Numbered from the stretch's first letter, positions 17,762 through 27,771 are shown. The stretch is 64,000 bases of DNA from Listeria grandensis FSL F6-0971 (GCF_000525835.1 NZ_AODD01000013.1:62001-126000), one strand, 5' to 3'. Notes: generated by a model not told the origin, from the sequence alone. Program-made: numbers and translations.

Positions 17762-18442
17762 CTATCCTTCCAATATTTCTCTTAGCTTATATGTGTCCAC
17801 AAGAAACTGACGTCTCATCGGAAAGATGGCTTCCATACTCTGCAACTGTTGCAATGTTTCCGTTAATTTATAATGTTGGATATTCAAAAACTTAGCTATA
17901 TTGGCACGACTAATCGCCTTCGGAAAACGTACCAAGTCATCACCTTTTTCCGTTATTCCAAATTTTAATGCTAAGTCTAGTAAAGCCTGCGCTGTCCGCT
18001 TTTCGACACTCATTAGTAGCAAAACTTCCTTGTTTATTAGCCATCTTAATCGTCTCTGTACATAACCATAGTAATAAAAAAAGCTGCCTTCTATTGTGCT
18101 TAATTTTTCTAAAACATGCGCTTGTTGATATTTTTCTGTCATTAACTCCTTAGAAAGAACCGTGAACGTGTAAGCCGCGCGAGTTTTCACTACGAAATCA
18201 GGTAAACCAAACATGTCTCCTTCTCCCAAAAACGCTACTATTTCGCCATTTTTCGTCACCTTGACTTGCCCACTTGCGATGACATAGACAAGTCCCTCCT
18301 TGTCGCTTTCTTCGATAACGGTTCCCTTTTTAAAGACTTTCGGTACACCTTCTATCTCCTGCTTTAAAATATCTATAAAATCCGCTTGGCTAAAATCCGT
18401 TATAATCTTGTCGGGGGTTGGCATATTTTTTATGTTATTCAT
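17762..18442 (-). CDS. Crp/Fnr family regulator (PrfA-like)
   Basis: A 226-aa regulator: an N-terminal cyclic-nucleotide-like beta-roll (GTVIEESDKEGLVYVIASGQVKVTKNGEIVAFLGEGDMFGLPDF, residues 40-84), a long dimer helix and a C-terminal winged helix (RFPKAISRANIAKFLNIQHYKLTETLQQLQ). Listeriaceae carry many PrfA-like paralogues, none with a clear small ligand from sequence alone. The gene is followed by the end of the FtsX operon, to which it is convergent. Target genes are unknown; the neighbouring surface-protein cluster is one candidate. Confidence 0.82.
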   Translation of the reverse strand: MNNIKNMPTPDKIITDFSQADFIDILKQEIEGVPKVFKKGTVIEESDKEGLVYVIASGQVKVTKNGEIVAFLGEGDMFGLPDFVVKTRAAYTFTVLSKELMTEKYQQAHVLEKLSTIEGSFFYYYGYVQRRLRWLINKEVLLLMSVEKRTAQALLDLALKFGITEKGDDLVRFPKAISRANIAKFLNIQHYKLTETLQQLQSMEAIFPMRRQFLVDTYKLREILEG

Positions 18443-18560
18443 CTAAGCGCCTCCTTCAAAAGTTTCCTCTTACAACTATAACTCTACCAGATTTTTAAGC
18501 CCTCACTGCCCTATTTCACAAAATAGCTAGATACTATCTTTTTTATGAAACTCGGGATAC

Positions 18561-19127
18561 TTATTTAAACTCGGAATCCTCTGCTATTCGCTCCATCCCC
18601 TTTTCCCAATTGTTCCAATTCAACAGCACCCATTCTCGGCTCTTTAAAATCCAATTCTCTTCAATCAAGATTTTTCGAATGCCAAACAAGTACTCCCTAG
18701 AGCAATTTACATGCTTAGAAAACTCAACTTGCGTCAGTACTCTTGGTATATGACAATCCTCCTCGTGCACGGTTCCGATCTGGTTCGCTAATTGAAAAAG
18801 AAATACCATAATCCGCTCTCTAGTCGGTAAAACTAATAAATCAATTCGATCCAACAACAATTGTGTAATCTCATTTTTTTGACGTTCCCGTCGTTTGCTA
18901 TACAAGATTGAATCTTGCTGAATGAGCTTCCCTAATTTTGTATCTTGTTTTGATTCATAAACAACCGCTCCATTACTAAAATAGGAATCACAAATAAACA
19001 TATCCCCTTGACTGATAAATTTCACTAAATGCTGTGACACATTGCACGCTAATATACCAGATAAAACAACGTACTCCCCTACTTCTGTAAAGCGATCTCC
19101 CTTTTTCAAATGGATAATTTCGTACAT
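18561..19127 (-). CDS. Crp/Fnr family regulator, short N-terminus
   Basis: A 188-aa paralogue that begins inside the usual beta-roll (MYEIIHLKKGDRFTEVGEYVVLSGIL), so about 25-30 residues shorter than typical members. The roll continues LVKFISQGDMFICDSYF, followed by the dimer helix and the recognition region VLTQVEFSKHVNCSREYLFGIRKIL. GGAGGG precedes ATG 19127 at 12-13 bases, so the short start is supported. It lies between the other Crp/Fnr gene and the Mga-type gene, all on the minus strand. Confidence 0.75.
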   Translation of the reverse strand: MYEIIHLKKGDRFTEVGEYVVLSGILACNVSQHLVKFISQGDMFICDSYFSNGAVVYESKQDTKLGKLIQQDSILYSKRRERQKNEITQLLLDRIDLLVLPTRERIMVFLFQLANQIGTVHEEDCHIPRVLTQVEFSKHVNCSREYLFGIRKILIEENWILKSREWVLLNWNNWEKGMERIAEDSEFK

Positions 19128-19268
19128 GCTTTCTTTGCCCTCCTTTTGTAATACTGGACAATGTACACCTCAGCGTACCATCCTTTTTTGCTAAGACTCT
19201 TCTGTATTCTTATTTTACTGCTTTTCTTTTCTTCAAAAATCTAGTTTTCCAGAAATTTCGCAAAAAAA

Positions 19269-19292
19269 ACACCCCATAATGAGGCGTTTTTT
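19269..19292 (-). terminator. Terminator of the Mga-type gene
   Basis: AACGCCTC/GGGGTGTT arms with a short loop; a run of eight T follows on the minus strand, 5 bases after the stop. Confidence 0.72.
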
Positions 19293-19296
19293 CAAC

Positions 19297-20742
19297 TTAT
19301 TGTTCTTCCCTATATACAAAACTCCTAAATCGTAATAAATCTCGTTCCGTTGGGGGCATATGCCATACCAAAACATCGATATCATACTTTTGCTGTAACG
19401 GGAAATCACTTAAGATAAGATCGCAATCTGGTTCGTGTTCTCGAGGCTCTAAATCTTCACAAAACACAACAAGCTCCTCCGTATAATACTTGCGAATTTC
19501 TGATTTCAAATATATCTCCCAAAAATAGCCGTTTTTAGAAATCACCTTCACATGTAAGCGACTCTCTTCAATCTCATTCAACAGCACAAAACTAAATAAA
19601 TCGTTTATATGATTGGCAATAATATTTTTATTATCCCGAATATAACTATAGCCCGGTTGTTTTTCAAAACTTGCTAGTACACCCAGTATATCTTCCATCA
19701 TTTGATTCTCAGGTATCTTTTGTTTACTAAAATAATCAATATCTGGAATTAAATGCTTCTTCTCAACAAATGTAAAACGCGTTAAATAATCGAGCACTGT
19801 AGCTAGTAACGTATCAAAGTCTGTTACTTTATCTTTCAAGAGGGAAGCAATGGCTACCCCCACTTCATAACGCTTAGAGCGATATTTCTCATGATAAGCC
19901 ATTCTGAATTCAATCCGCGAATGATCTAAATAAGAAAACGAACCTAGCGCACTTAACAGCAAAATCAAATGCCGCTCCTCTCTATCCAATGGGGCTCCAA
20001 GTTGTTTCTCCAAACTACTAAAATCAATTTTTTTGGCCTCATAGTACTCTTCTAAATCATCCATGTAATCTGCTTCGTCAAGCAACTCAACTTTGTAGCC
20101 TTGCTTAATGCGAGTGAGCGAAACACCAATAGCAATCGCATAATCCATCCTAGCCGTTAGCGAGAAAAATATCCGTAAATTGCTTTCCATACTCTTAATA
20201 AAAATATCGATCGTCTCAAAATCAAAGTCTTCTATAATCCATCCAGAATACGGATAACATTTACTGAACAAGTAAAAGAAATGAAACCGAATATTCATCT
20301 CATGCCCTAAAATTTGTAACGGCGAGTTATTTAATATCAGCCTACTCTCTGCAAGGTACGTATCCATTTCCTTCAGCTTGGCATAGTAACTCGTAAGTCC
20401 GACATATTTCTTCGTTGCCCACTCATGAGGTAATAGTTTTTCATCATTAAACATCGATAGACTAAGTTCAAATAAGTCACTTGTTGTAATCTTATAAGCA
20501 ACTAGATAGTCGAAATTAATATCTGGTGGTACATGTAAAAATAATTTTTTGTCCACTTCTACAACTTGCGCCAAATCTTCTGCAAAAAGATCATTTATGG
20601 CTATTATATCTTGATTCAGGGTATTTAATCCACACGTTGCTACTTCTGTTAAGATTTTTTTGCTGACTGGCTTCTCTGAGCTAAACAACACATCTAAAAT
20701 AACTAACCTACGATACGATGTGGCCGAAACAATACTTTTCAT
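19297..20742 (-). CDS. Mga/AtxA-like helix-turn-helix regulator
   Basis: A 481-aa regulator. The N-terminus (SATSYRRLVILDVLFSSEKPVSKKILTEVATCGLNTLNQDIIAINDLF) resembles the Mga helix-turn-helix, followed by a long helical region with PRD-like spacing and a C-terminal EIIB-like domain. Such proteins activate surface and virulence genes in response to sugar-PTS phosphorylation. ATG 20742 has GAGAGGGG upstream; the frame extends to 20769 without better signals. Its neighbour upstream is a large secreted surface protein, the likeliest target (inference). Confidence 0.72.
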   Translation of the reverse strand: MKSIVSATSYRRLVILDVLFSSEKPVSKKILTEVATCGLNTLNQDIIAINDLFAEDLAQVVEVDKKLFLHVPPDINFDYLVAYKITTSDLFELSLSMFNDEKLLPHEWATKKYVGLTSYYAKLKEMDTYLAESRLILNNSPLQILGHEMNIRFHFFYLFSKCYPYSGWIIEDFDFETIDIFIKSMESNLRIFFSLTARMDYAIAIGVSLTRIKQGYKVELLDEADYMDDLEEYYEAKKIDFSSLEKQLGAPLDREERHLILLLSALGSFSYLDHSRIEFRMAYHEKYRSKRYEVGVAIASLLKDKVTDFDTLLATVLDYLTRFTFVEKKHLIPDIDYFSKQKIPENQMMEDILGVLASFEKQPGYSYIRDNKNIIANHINDLFSFVLLNEIEESRLHVKVISKNGYFWEIYLKSEIRKYYTEELVVFCEDLEPREHEPDCDLILSDFPLQQKYDIDVLVWHMPPTERDLLRFRSFVYREEQ

Positions 20743-20881
20743 TGCGTTTATCCCCTCTCCCAATCTCACAATACGGAACCCTTATTCATCCAATGATTGA
20801 ACTACTTATGCACGACCATTCTATATCATCTCAAAGAACAAAAGCAATCGTTAACCCTTTTCATAACTCGAAAAAACGCAA

Positions 20882-20920
20882 AAAAACACCTCTCCTACAC
20901 GCTAGGAAGAGGCATTTTTA
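20882..20920 (-). terminator. Terminator of the surface protein gene
   Basis: Arms TGCCTCTTCCTA and TAGGAGAGGTGT with a short loop, then a T-run on the minus strand, just after the stop at 20932. Confidence 0.75.
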
Positions 20921-20931
20921 GCTTCATATCA

Positions 20932-23877
20932 TTATTTTGCTCTTGGCTGTAATTGTACCGTCTTAGTATCTAGAATTTTGCCGTTTGCATCTAGGGCCTC
21001 GATAATAACATGGCTGTCTGGAGATTGAATTTTATCGAATGCGTAGAATTTGAAATCGCCATCGATTAATGTGCCGCCTTTATATGGCTGTCCATCCACT
21101 GTGACTCTGACTGATTTCACATCGCCTTGATACGTCCCTGTAATATATTTTGCATCGTGGACAACCATCATGTTGGGCTGAATTGCGCCTGTCGTTGTCA
21201 CCGTATCAATGAACTGTAACGTTTGTGTATCTAGCAATTCTCCAGCCGCATCATAGGCATGAATCACGACTGTATCGGTGTTTGCTTTGATTTTGTCTTT
21301 AGAGTAGAACTTGAATGTACCGTTCGCAACAGTACCACCTTTGTAGAGAACATCGTTGACTGTGACTGTTATTTTGCTGACATCTCCTGCATAGGTGCCT
21401 GTGATATTGTTATCATTCGTGACGTGAAGCATAGCTGGGGTTAGTTTGCCTTCCGTTGCCACATTCGCGAATTTTACTTGCTCTCTATGAAGTTCATTTC
21501 CATCCCTATCATAAGCGACAACAAAAACGCTATCTGCTTTCTTAATGCCTTTATCCACTGCATAAAAAGTAAAGGTTCCATCTGATTTTACGGTTGCACC
21601 TTTGTGCTCTACTTCATTAACAACTAACGAAATTTTAGCCACGTCACCAGCATGGGCACCTGTAATATATTTATCACTTCCTATCAAAAAGTCTGTCGGT
21701 GTTAGATGACCCGTTGTCATGGGCTTTTCATCCAGTAGTTCTTGGGCACGATCTAGATCCTTTTGAAGTTCCGCTTTCACGATTTCGTCAGTTACAGCAT
21801 CCACTTGTTTTTGGGCATTATCAATACTTTCTTGCGTTGTTTCTGCTTTGAGTGCATCTGTTGCTGGTTTGTCATCTTGAAAAAGTTCTTGCACTGCTTT
21901 CTCGGCTGCTGCTTGGCGATCTTGTTCCGCTTGAACAAGTGCTTTTTCCTCATCTAATAATGCTTGAGCACGGTCTAAGTCTTTTTGCACTGCTGCTTTT
22001 GCAATTTCATCCGTAATCGTATCAATTATTTTTTGAGCGTTATCAATATTGTCTTGTGTTGTTTCCTCTTTTAATTTGTCTGTGCTGACTTGATCGTCTA
22101 CAAATAATTCCTTAACCGCTAATTCTGCGGCTTGTTGTTGCTCTGCTTGAACCTTCGCATTCAGCAATGCTTGAGCACGATCAATGTTGTCTTGCGCGAG
22201 GGGCTGTAAGGGGTCCGCTAATATTTCAGACATATTGTCTACGAGCGCTTGTGCCGCATCAATCGCCGCTTGGTCGGTCGTTTCTTTTAACACGTTTGTC
22301 GTCGGTTGTTCTTTATCAAAAAGGCCTAGCGTTGCTTGAAATGCCGCTACATCATCGAGAATCATTTGCGCTCTGTCAAGTTTTATCTGAATTTCTGCTT
22401 TCTCGATTTGGTCCTCTTCGTCTGTAATAAGATCAATCAATGCTTGTGCCGCATCGATGCCTGCTTGATTCGCTACAATCCCAGCGGACGCTGGATTATT
22501 ATTGATAAATAAAGCGTTGACTGCCTCATCTGCCGCCCCAACACTGTTGATCATTTTGATATGCTTTACGTTCACAATCGCAAGCTTTGATTGGATATCG
22601 CCAGTATCAGAAATCGCACCAGCTTGCACCGTTCCCGCCTGACCAGATGCTTGTACAATGCTAAACGTTGTGTCATTCCACGCTTGATCCGCCGTTGTTG
22701 TATTGTTAGTGTTATTAAAAATAGATACTTTTCCGACATTGGAAGCATTAATCGTTGTTTTCCCGGCTGCGGAAAAAATTCTACCTGCTCCGGTACCGTT
22801 TGTATTCAGATCAACTAGGCGTGGATTATCGAAGTCTATCGTAGCATTTGCAACTGTTGTCCTGATCACATGGCTCGTACTCCCAGTAGTTTGATTGACA
22901 ACAAAGCTAGCTTTTGGATTGACTTTCAGCGCGTTCGCCACTTGGATTGTAGCCGTAGAACTGTTACTTGCACGCGTGATATTCGTTTTTGAACTGTTAT
23001 CTAGCGTGATCGAATTGGCGGCATATAGGAAAACCTCACGCAATGTTTTTAAGTTAAATGTAGCATTTTTACCAACTGTAAAATCAAGTACATTGGCTGG
23101 AGCGTATATGAACTGACCACCGTTTGCTTGAAAATCCACGTTAGCGCCATCCATAATTTTAAAGTATGGCTTGCCACCGCTACCATTATACATCGTGAGC
23201 GCATAGGCAGCCGTTGTGTTATGCGTCGCTGTAAACGTACCCGAAATCGTGATGCCCGTGACTTCTCCAATCTCTTGCACCGTTCCTAAACCATTCACAC
23301 CTTGACCACTCACAATTTTATTTATCCCGGTAAAATTAGCATAGCCATTCAAATTGTAGATAAACTGCGGTCCTTCATAGTCGATATTTTCGAAATTTTG
23401 CGTTACACCTGATCTACCGTTAAAAATCGTAAACGGACTGTAATAATGGGTTCCTTTTATAACCATATTTTTGATGTTCATCGTCATGATCGTAGACGAA
23501 TCACCTGCATAAATAGTTACTAAATTCCCATTAATATTCGTCGTGCTTTCCGTTAATGTATGACCATTTCCATCAATCGTGAGCTCTTGCTTCTTGTTGT
23601 TTATCATAATGCCACCGGTCATGACGATATCTGCGCCTAAAACAATATCTGTAATCCCGTTATCTGCTTCAATCGCTTGCTTTAATGCCGCAAAATTGGT
23701 GACTTCTGTCGCATTAGGGCTCGGCGTGGATGTTACTTCATCAGCTTCTGCCGCAAAACTAGCCATCGGATATACCGTTATCATTTGAGATAGAACTGTC
23801 ATTGTTGCTAGTGTAGTAAAGAACGCTTTCTTTACCTTATTAGTCGGCTGGACGTTGATTGGTGTGATCTTCTTCAT
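20932..23877 (-). CDS. Secreted surface protein: beta-helix adhesin-like domain, Cry1Ac-D-VI-like repeats, three Ig-like domains
   Basis: A 981-aa exported protein. The signal peptide ends near residue 42 (PMASFAAEADE). Residues about 60-470 are strand-rich (pectate-lyase-like adhesive fold: MTMNIKNMVIKG, TTINASNVGKVSIFNN). Four helical repeats of about 65 residues follow (pattern DNAQ..ID.ITDE..KA..QKDLDRAQ.LLDE), then three C-terminal Ig-like repeats (GSDKYITGAHAGDVAKISLVVN, NDNNITGTYAGDVSKITVTVN, HDAKYITGTYQGDVKSVRVTVD). There is no LPXTG sorting signal, so attachment would be non-covalent. ATG 23877 follows GGAGAAGTGG; the frame extends to 23943. Confidence 0.85.
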   Translation of the reverse strand: MKKITPINVQPTNKVKKAFFTTLATMTVLSQMITVYPMASFAAEADEVTSTPSPNATEVTNFAALKQAIEADNGITDIVLGADIVMTGGIMINNKKQELTIDGNGHTLTESTTNINGNLVTIYAGDSSTIMTMNIKNMVIKGTHYYSPFTIFNGRSGVTQNFENIDYEGPQFIYNLNGYANFTGINKIVSGQGVNGLGTVQEIGEVTGITISGTFTATHNTTAAYALTMYNGSGGKPYFKIMDGANVDFQANGGQFIYAPANVLDFTVGKNATFNLKTLREVFLYAANSITLDNSSKTNITRASNSSTATIQVANALKVNPKASFVVNQTTGSTSHVIRTTVANATIDFDNPRLVDLNTNGTGAGRIFSAAGKTTINASNVGKVSIFNNTNNTTTADQAWNDTTFSIVQASGQAGTVQAGAISDTGDIQSKLAIVNVKHIKMINSVGAADEAVNALFINNNPASAGIVANQAGIDAAQALIDLITDEEDQIEKAEIQIKLDRAQMILDDVAAFQATLGLFDKEQPTTNVLKETTDQAAIDAAQALVDNMSEILADPLQPLAQDNIDRAQALLNAKVQAEQQQAAELAVKELFVDDQVSTDKLKEETTQDNIDNAQKIIDTITDEIAKAAVQKDLDRAQALLDEEKALVQAEQDRQAAAEKAVQELFQDDKPATDALKAETTQESIDNAQKQVDAVTDEIVKAELQKDLDRAQELLDEKPMTTGHLTPTDFLIGSDKYITGAHAGDVAKISLVVNEVEHKGATVKSDGTFTFYAVDKGIKKADSVFVVAYDRDGNELHREQVKFANVATEGKLTPAMLHVTNDNNITGTYAGDVSKITVTVNDVLYKGGTVANGTFKFYSKDKIKANTDTVVIHAYDAAGELLDTQTLQFIDTVTTTGAIQPNMMVVHDAKYITGTYQGDVKSVRVTVDGQPYKGGTLIDGDFKFYAFDKIQSPDSHVIIEALDANGKILDTKTVQLQPRAK

Positions 23878-23915
23878 TTTTACCACTTCTCCTTTATAAA
23901 GATAGTTTGTGCCTA

Positions 23916-23943
23916 TCTCTACTTTATCAGCCAGCCTTGTCAA
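23916..23943 (-). promoter_or_regulatory. Promoter of the surface protein gene
   Basis: On the minus strand TTGACA (23938-23943), 16 bases, TAGAGA (23916-23921), about 40 bases before the start codon. The -10 box is weak, which would fit dependence on an activator. Confidence 0.5.
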
Positions 23944-24044
23944 AATAGCAATATTTCAGCTAATAAATATTTTTTTGCGATTATGTAAAATCTCAAGCCA
24001 CCATCCTCGCAACCTTGTGAGCCTTGAAACGGTAGCTTGAAAAA

Positions 24045-24674
24045 TTATGTCAAGTCCATGCGACGCATCGCACGGATGGTCTGATTTCTGTTCGATGATT
24101 TTACTAGAGCTGAAATAACCGCCACACCTTGTGCTCCGGCTTTTCGAATAGCGGGTACGCGCTCTGTTGTAATTCCTCCAATGGCTACGATTGGCAAATC
24201 AATGCTGGCCACTCGAATAGCAGACAGTAAGTCTAAGCCTGTCGTTTCTTTCGCATCTACTTTAGAACTCGTCTCGAAAATAGGCCCCACGCCAATGTAA
24301 GCGAGTTGTTCGTAGACCATTGCCTCCACAGCCTGTTGAAAAGTGTTGATGGAAAGCCCTATTTGCATTTTCCCGGCGCATTTCGCAATCACATCACTAA
24401 TGGCCATATCCTCTTGCCCCACGTGAATACCGTCTGCTTGGATTTCAAGCGCCAAGTCCACGTCATCATTGATAAAAAAGGGGACGTGGTATTCTCGGCA
24501 CATTTGATGGCAAGACCTTGCAAGTTTTTCTATTTCAACTGGGTTTGATAGCTTTTTTTCACGAAACTGATAGCAGGTAATGCCTGATTGGAGGGCATCT
24601 TCTAGTATCGGAAGTAGCTCTCCGTGCGGAACATCTTGCGTGCCCGCTATAAAATAAACTTCTAGCATGCTCAT
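24045..24674 (-). CDS. thiE: Thiamine-phosphate synthase
   Basis: A 209-aa (beta/alpha)8 enzyme that joins HMP-diphosphate and the thiazole phosphate to thiamine phosphate. Signatures: ITCYQFREK, FFINDDVDLALEIQADGIHVGQEDM (the pyrophosphate and HMP site), GVGPIFETSSK and the C-terminal VAIGGITTERV. Its ATG overlaps the thiD stop (ATGA-type, 24671-24674), so translation is coupled. It is the last gene of the riboswitch-controlled salvage operon. Confidence 0.95.
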   Translation of the reverse strand: MSMLEVYFIAGTQDVPHGELLPILEDALQSGITCYQFREKKLSNPVEIEKLARSCHQMCREYHVPFFINDDVDLALEIQADGIHVGQEDMAISDVIAKCAGKMQIGLSINTFQQAVEAMVYEQLAYIGVGPIFETSSKVDAKETTGLDLLSAIRVASIDLPIVAIGGITTERVPAIRKAGAQGVAVISALVKSSNRNQTIRAMRRMDLT

Positions 24675-25474
24675 TGTTGAAACTCCTTCCTGTGCGCCCA
24701 GTGGTTAGTTGGTCCGTGGCCGTGGCCGATGCCAAGCGGATGAGAAATAGCGCTTGTTATGAAGGTTTTAGCTGTACGAATGGCGTATTCTGTGGATGCT
24801 CCTTTCGCAAGTTCAGCCGTGATACAGGCCGAAAAAGTGCAACCCGTGCCGTGTGTTTGCTTCGTATCGATGCGCTTCGTAGTCAGCCAGAACGAGGTCT
24901 CCCCATCTAAAACATAGTCTCGTGATTCCTGCTTATCCTCGCTATGATCCCCTTTCATAATGACGGTTTTAACGCCTAGTTTCTGGATTTTCTTCGCGGC
25001 CTTTTCCATGTGAGTGGCGGATTCGATCGGCATTTCTGCTAGGACCTCTGCTTCTGGGATGTTTGGTGTAACGATTGACGCCAGTGGCAGTAAGGCTTGA
25101 CGGATTGTCGTGATGGCACCTTCACTTACAAGTGGCGCCCCTCCTTTAGCAATCATGACGGGATCGACGATAAGCGGTCCCCAGTCAAAATACTTTAATT
25201 TGGAAACAACTGTGGCGATATGCGCTTCATCGACGAGCATGCCGGTTTTAACTGCTTTAATGGCGAAATCAGTATTTAGTGCGTCCAACTGTGCTGCTAA
25301 AATATCGATGGGGACAGGATGGATTGCTTCGACGGCTTGCGTATTTTGCGCGGTAATCGCTGTGATGGCAGACATACCGAACACGCGGCGTTCTTGAAAA
25401 GTTTTAATATCAGCTTGGATGCCAGCTCCACCGCCACTATCCGAACCCGCGATTGTCACTGCTTGCGGAAACAT
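24671..25474 (-). CDS. thiD: Hydroxymethylpyrimidine/phosphomethylpyrimidine kinase
   Basis: A 267-aa ribokinase-like kinase that phosphorylates HMP and HMP-phosphate. Visible motifs: [21 protein letters not shown] at the N-terminus, [13 protein letters not shown], and the catalytic anion hole [21 protein letters not shown]. The start abuts the thiM stop, with AGGAGG inside the end of thiM. Confidence 0.95.
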   Translation of the reverse strand: MFPQAVTIAGSDSGGGAGIQADIKTFQERRVFGMSAITAITAQNTQAVEAIHPVPIDILAAQLDALNTDFAIKAVKTGMLVDEAHIATVVSKLKYFDWGPLIVDPVMIAKGGAPLVSEGAITTIRQALLPLASIVTPNIPEAEVLAEMPIESATHMEKAAKKIQKLGVKTVIMKGDHSEDKQESRDYVLDGETSFWLTTKRIDTKQTHGTGCTFSACITAELAKGASTEYAIRTAKTFITSAISHPLGIGHGHGPTNHWAHRKEFQQ

Positions 25475-26278
25475 TCACCGTACCTCCTTTATGTTCGCCA
25501 ATTTTGCTTGATCGTGTGTTTGCCATGATGCTAATTCATCGATGAATGCAACGCGGAAAGAGGCTGGTAAAGGTTCATCCAGTTTCCTAGCGGCGTATTC
25601 TGAGGCAAGCGCATAGCTCGCTGATGCTGTGACAGTCGCTTCAAAATAGTCCTCTGTGATGCCAACAAAAGCGCCAATCACGCAGCTAAGCAGGCATCCC
25701 GAACCTGTAATCTGTGGCAAAAGCGGATCGCCGTTTTGGATGGTGACAACGCGCTCACCATCTGAAATCGTATCCACTGCACCACTGATCGCAACTACCG
25801 CTCGGTGTTTTCGCGCCACTTTTAGCGCAATATCAGCAGCACGTTCGGCGTCACCAAAACCTGCGTCCACACCTCGCGATTGCCACTGGACATCCGCGAT
25901 ACTCGCCAGCTCGCCAATGTTCCCGCGGATAACGGCAAACTGAATCTCCGCCAGTAAACGTCGCACAGTTTCCCGTCTAAACGTTGTCGCACCAACACCG
26001 ACAGGATCTAGTATCACCGGTTTTCCAGCAGCGTTCGCCGCCTTGCCAACAAGCAACATCGCCGCTACCAAATCGGCATTTAGCGTCCCAATATTAATCA
26101 CAACCGCGTCAGCCATCTCACCTAGTTCCGTCATTTCCTCCACAGCCGCCGCCATAATCGGAGATGCCCCAATCGCAAGCAAGCCATTCGCCGAATCGTT
26201 CGCGACTACAATATTCGTAATCGTGTGCACCAGCGGATTTCGCGTCCGCACATCCTCAATAAGTTGCCAATTCGTCAT
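25475..26278 (-). CDS. thiM: Hydroxyethylthiazole kinase
   Basis: A 267-aa kinase that salvages the thiazole alcohol. Motifs: [29 protein letters not shown] near the N-terminus, [23 protein letters not shown] and the catalytic [18 protein letters not shown] 26278 is preferred because GGAGTG lies 8 bases before it; a GTG at 26287 is also in frame. It overlaps the end of tenA by 23 bases. Confidence 0.95.
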   Translation of the reverse strand: MTNWQLIEDVRTRNPLVHTITNIVVANDSANGLLAIGASPIMAAAVEEMTELGEMADAVVINIGTLNADLVAAMLLVGKAANAAGKPVILDPVGVGATTFRRETVRRLLAEIQFAVIRGNIGELASIADVQWQSRGVDAGFGDAERAADIALKVARKHRAVVAISGAVDTISDGERVVTIQNGDPLLPQITGSGCLLSCVIGAFVGITEDYFEATVTASASYALASEYAARKLDEPLPASFRVAFIDELASWQTHDQAKLANIKEVR

Positions 26279-26954
26279 CCAAATCACTCCTTTCGCCCCA
26301 CGTTTCCTGACGCAGCCCCATCTCCCAAAATGCTAACTCCGCGTAACTACTAATCCGAAAATCATCCTGCATCGCCGCCAACTCGCTGTCCGGCAGATTT
26401 TTTGCAATCCGATCCAGCAAATCCACTTGGCGTTGCAACCCTTTCGCATACTCTGCATCCTGATAAATAGCCAACCACGCCTGATATAGCGGATCCGGAC
26501 TCACCTGCCCCGCGTACTGCTCCCCAATTTCCCGGTACAACCAATAACACGGCAAAATTCCCGCCAAAATCCGGCCTAGCGACTGCGATCCCGCGACCCG
26601 ATACATATGAGATGTATAATGATAAGCCGCCGGACTCGGCACAATCCCTTCCAAATCCGCCATCTCAATCCCCACCACTGGATAAAATGTTTCCCGCATC
26701 CGAAGTTCCGAATTCTCCAAAGAAGCCAGCGACCGACTAAGCTCTATCATCGCCCCATAATCATCCGCATACGCAATACCTAGCGCGATTACCTTCACAT
26801 AATGCGTCAAATAATAATGATCCTGCAACAAATAATACCGAAATGCCCCCCGCTCCAAACTCCCATCCGCCAATCGCTTCACAAACAAATGGTCCTTACT
26901 CTTTTGCCAAATTTCCCGATTCTCCACATGTAATTTTTCCGCAAAACCTACCAT
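26256..26954 (-). CDS. tenA: Thiaminase II / aminopyrimidine aminohydrolase (TenA)
   Basis: A 232-aa all-helical enzyme that hydrolyses aminomethyl-HMP to HMP in thiamine salvage. Family motifs: [22 protein letters not shown], the catalytic cysteine in [16 protein letters not shown], and [28 protein letters not shown]. The start is ATG 26954 behind AAAAAGGAGG; the frame extends to 27008, but that part lies inside the terminator hairpin of the riboswitch. It opens the operon tenA-thiM-thiD-thiE. Confidence 0.93.
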   Translation of the reverse strand: MVGFAEKLHVENREIWQKSKDHLFVKRLADGSLERGAFRYYLLQDHYYLTHYVKVIALGIAYADDYGAMIELSRSLASLENSELRMRETFYPVVGIEMADLEGIVPSPAAYHYTSHMYRVAGSQSLGRILAGILPCYWLYREIGEQYAGQVSPDPLYQAWLAIYQDAEYAKGLQRQVDLLDRIAKNLPDSELAAMQDDFRISSYAELAFWEMGLRQETWGERSDLDDELATY

Positions 26955-26977
26955 TTCCAATTCCTCCTTTTTCCATA

Positions 26978-27026
26978 CAAAAAAAACGCCCTTCCTCGCG
27001 CCAGCCATAGCGTAAGAAAAGGCGTC
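26978..27026 (-). terminator. Riboswitch-controlled terminator before tenA
   Basis: GACGCCTTTTCTTACGC pairs with GCGCGAGGAAGGGCG across a short loop, then eight T on the minus strand. It is the expression platform of the TPP riboswitch. Confidence 0.82.
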
Positions 27027-27049
27027 ATGATATGTAACATCAAGTTTCC

Positions 27050-27140
27050 CAATACTTCCCTACGCGAGTGCTAACTCAACAGGTTCAAAGGGTCCATGAA
27101 TTATATTCATATCTCGGTCTTAAGTAAGACTCCCCCAGTA
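27050..27140 (-). ncRNA. TPP riboswitch (THI element)
   Basis: On the minus strand the conserved parts occur in order: GGGGGAGTC, then CCGAGATATGA, then GACCCTTTGAACCTG and GCGTAGGGAAGT near the 3' end. This is the thi-box that binds thiamine pyrophosphate and lies directly before a terminator and the salvage operon. Confidence 0.95.
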
Positions 27141-27234
27141 TAAAATTCGGAACACAACACGCATTCCAAATCCAATTATTCGTTTTTCCAACCCAAGTGT
27201 ACCACAAATAAATCGCATTCTCCAAAAAATACGC

Positions 27235-27258
27235 GTTATTCACTGAAAAAATGGGTAT
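27235..27258 (+). promoter_or_regulatory. Putative sigma-B promoter of the UspA gene
   Basis: GTTATT (27235-27240), 12 bases, GGGTAT (27253-27258). The -10 element matches the sigma-B consensus exactly, and the -35 partly. It is 49 bases upstream of a universal stress protein, a typical sigma-B target. Confidence 0.58.
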
Positions 27259-27306
27259 GGTGTTACTAAGGGGAAACCGACATAGACCAGAGAGGAAGGG
27301 AAGTCA

Positions 27307-27771
27307 ATGACAATCTATCATCGGATTTTAGTAGGTGTGGACGGCTCCAATGAAGCAGAAGAAGCTCTAAAACGAGGTATCCAGATCGCCAAAAAAGATG
27401 GAGCAACACTCGGTATCGGCTTTGTCGCGGATGTTCGCCGAATCGCGCCATTGATCGACTATGAGCAAACATACGCCAAAAAAGCCAAAGAATACGGCAA
27501 AGGTCTCGTCGAAATTTATAAGAATGAAGCAGAACAACTCGGCATCGAAAACGTAGAAACGTTCGTCAAATTCGGAACACCAAAAACAACTTTTGTGAAG
27601 AAAATGATCGGGAAATTCGATCCCGATTTAGTGCTCGTCGGTTCCACTGGGCTAACTCCAACCGAGCAATTTATCTTGGGGAGTGTCTCAGAGTATGTGG
27701 CCTCTCACGCGCCCTGCGACGTTATCGTTGTTCGCGGAAAGAACTGGCGTGATCGCAAATCAACCGAATAA
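27307..27771 (+). CDS. Universal stress protein, UspA family
   Basis: A 154-aa ATP-binding-type Usp. It begins with the strand RILVGVDGSNEAEEAL and carries the nucleotide motif GSTGLTPTEQFILGSVSEYV (G-2x-G-9x-G-S), followed by the CDVIVVRG strand. The ribosome site is GAGAGGAAGGG. Monocistronic with its own terminator. Role in general stress survival is known for the family; the specific task is not. Confidence 0.9.
   Translation: MTIYHRILVGVDGSNEAEEALKRGIQIAKKDGATLGIGFVADVRRIAPLIDYEQTYAKKAKEYGKGLVEIYKNEAEQLGIENVETFVKFGTPKTTFVKKMIGKFDPDLVLVGSTGLTPTEQFILGSVSEYVASHAPCDVIVVRGKNWRDRKSTE

Noticed and set aside
26955..27008. Upstream start of tenA inside the terminator
   Set aside because: The extension lies within the riboswitch terminator hairpin; ATG 26954 has the ribosome site.
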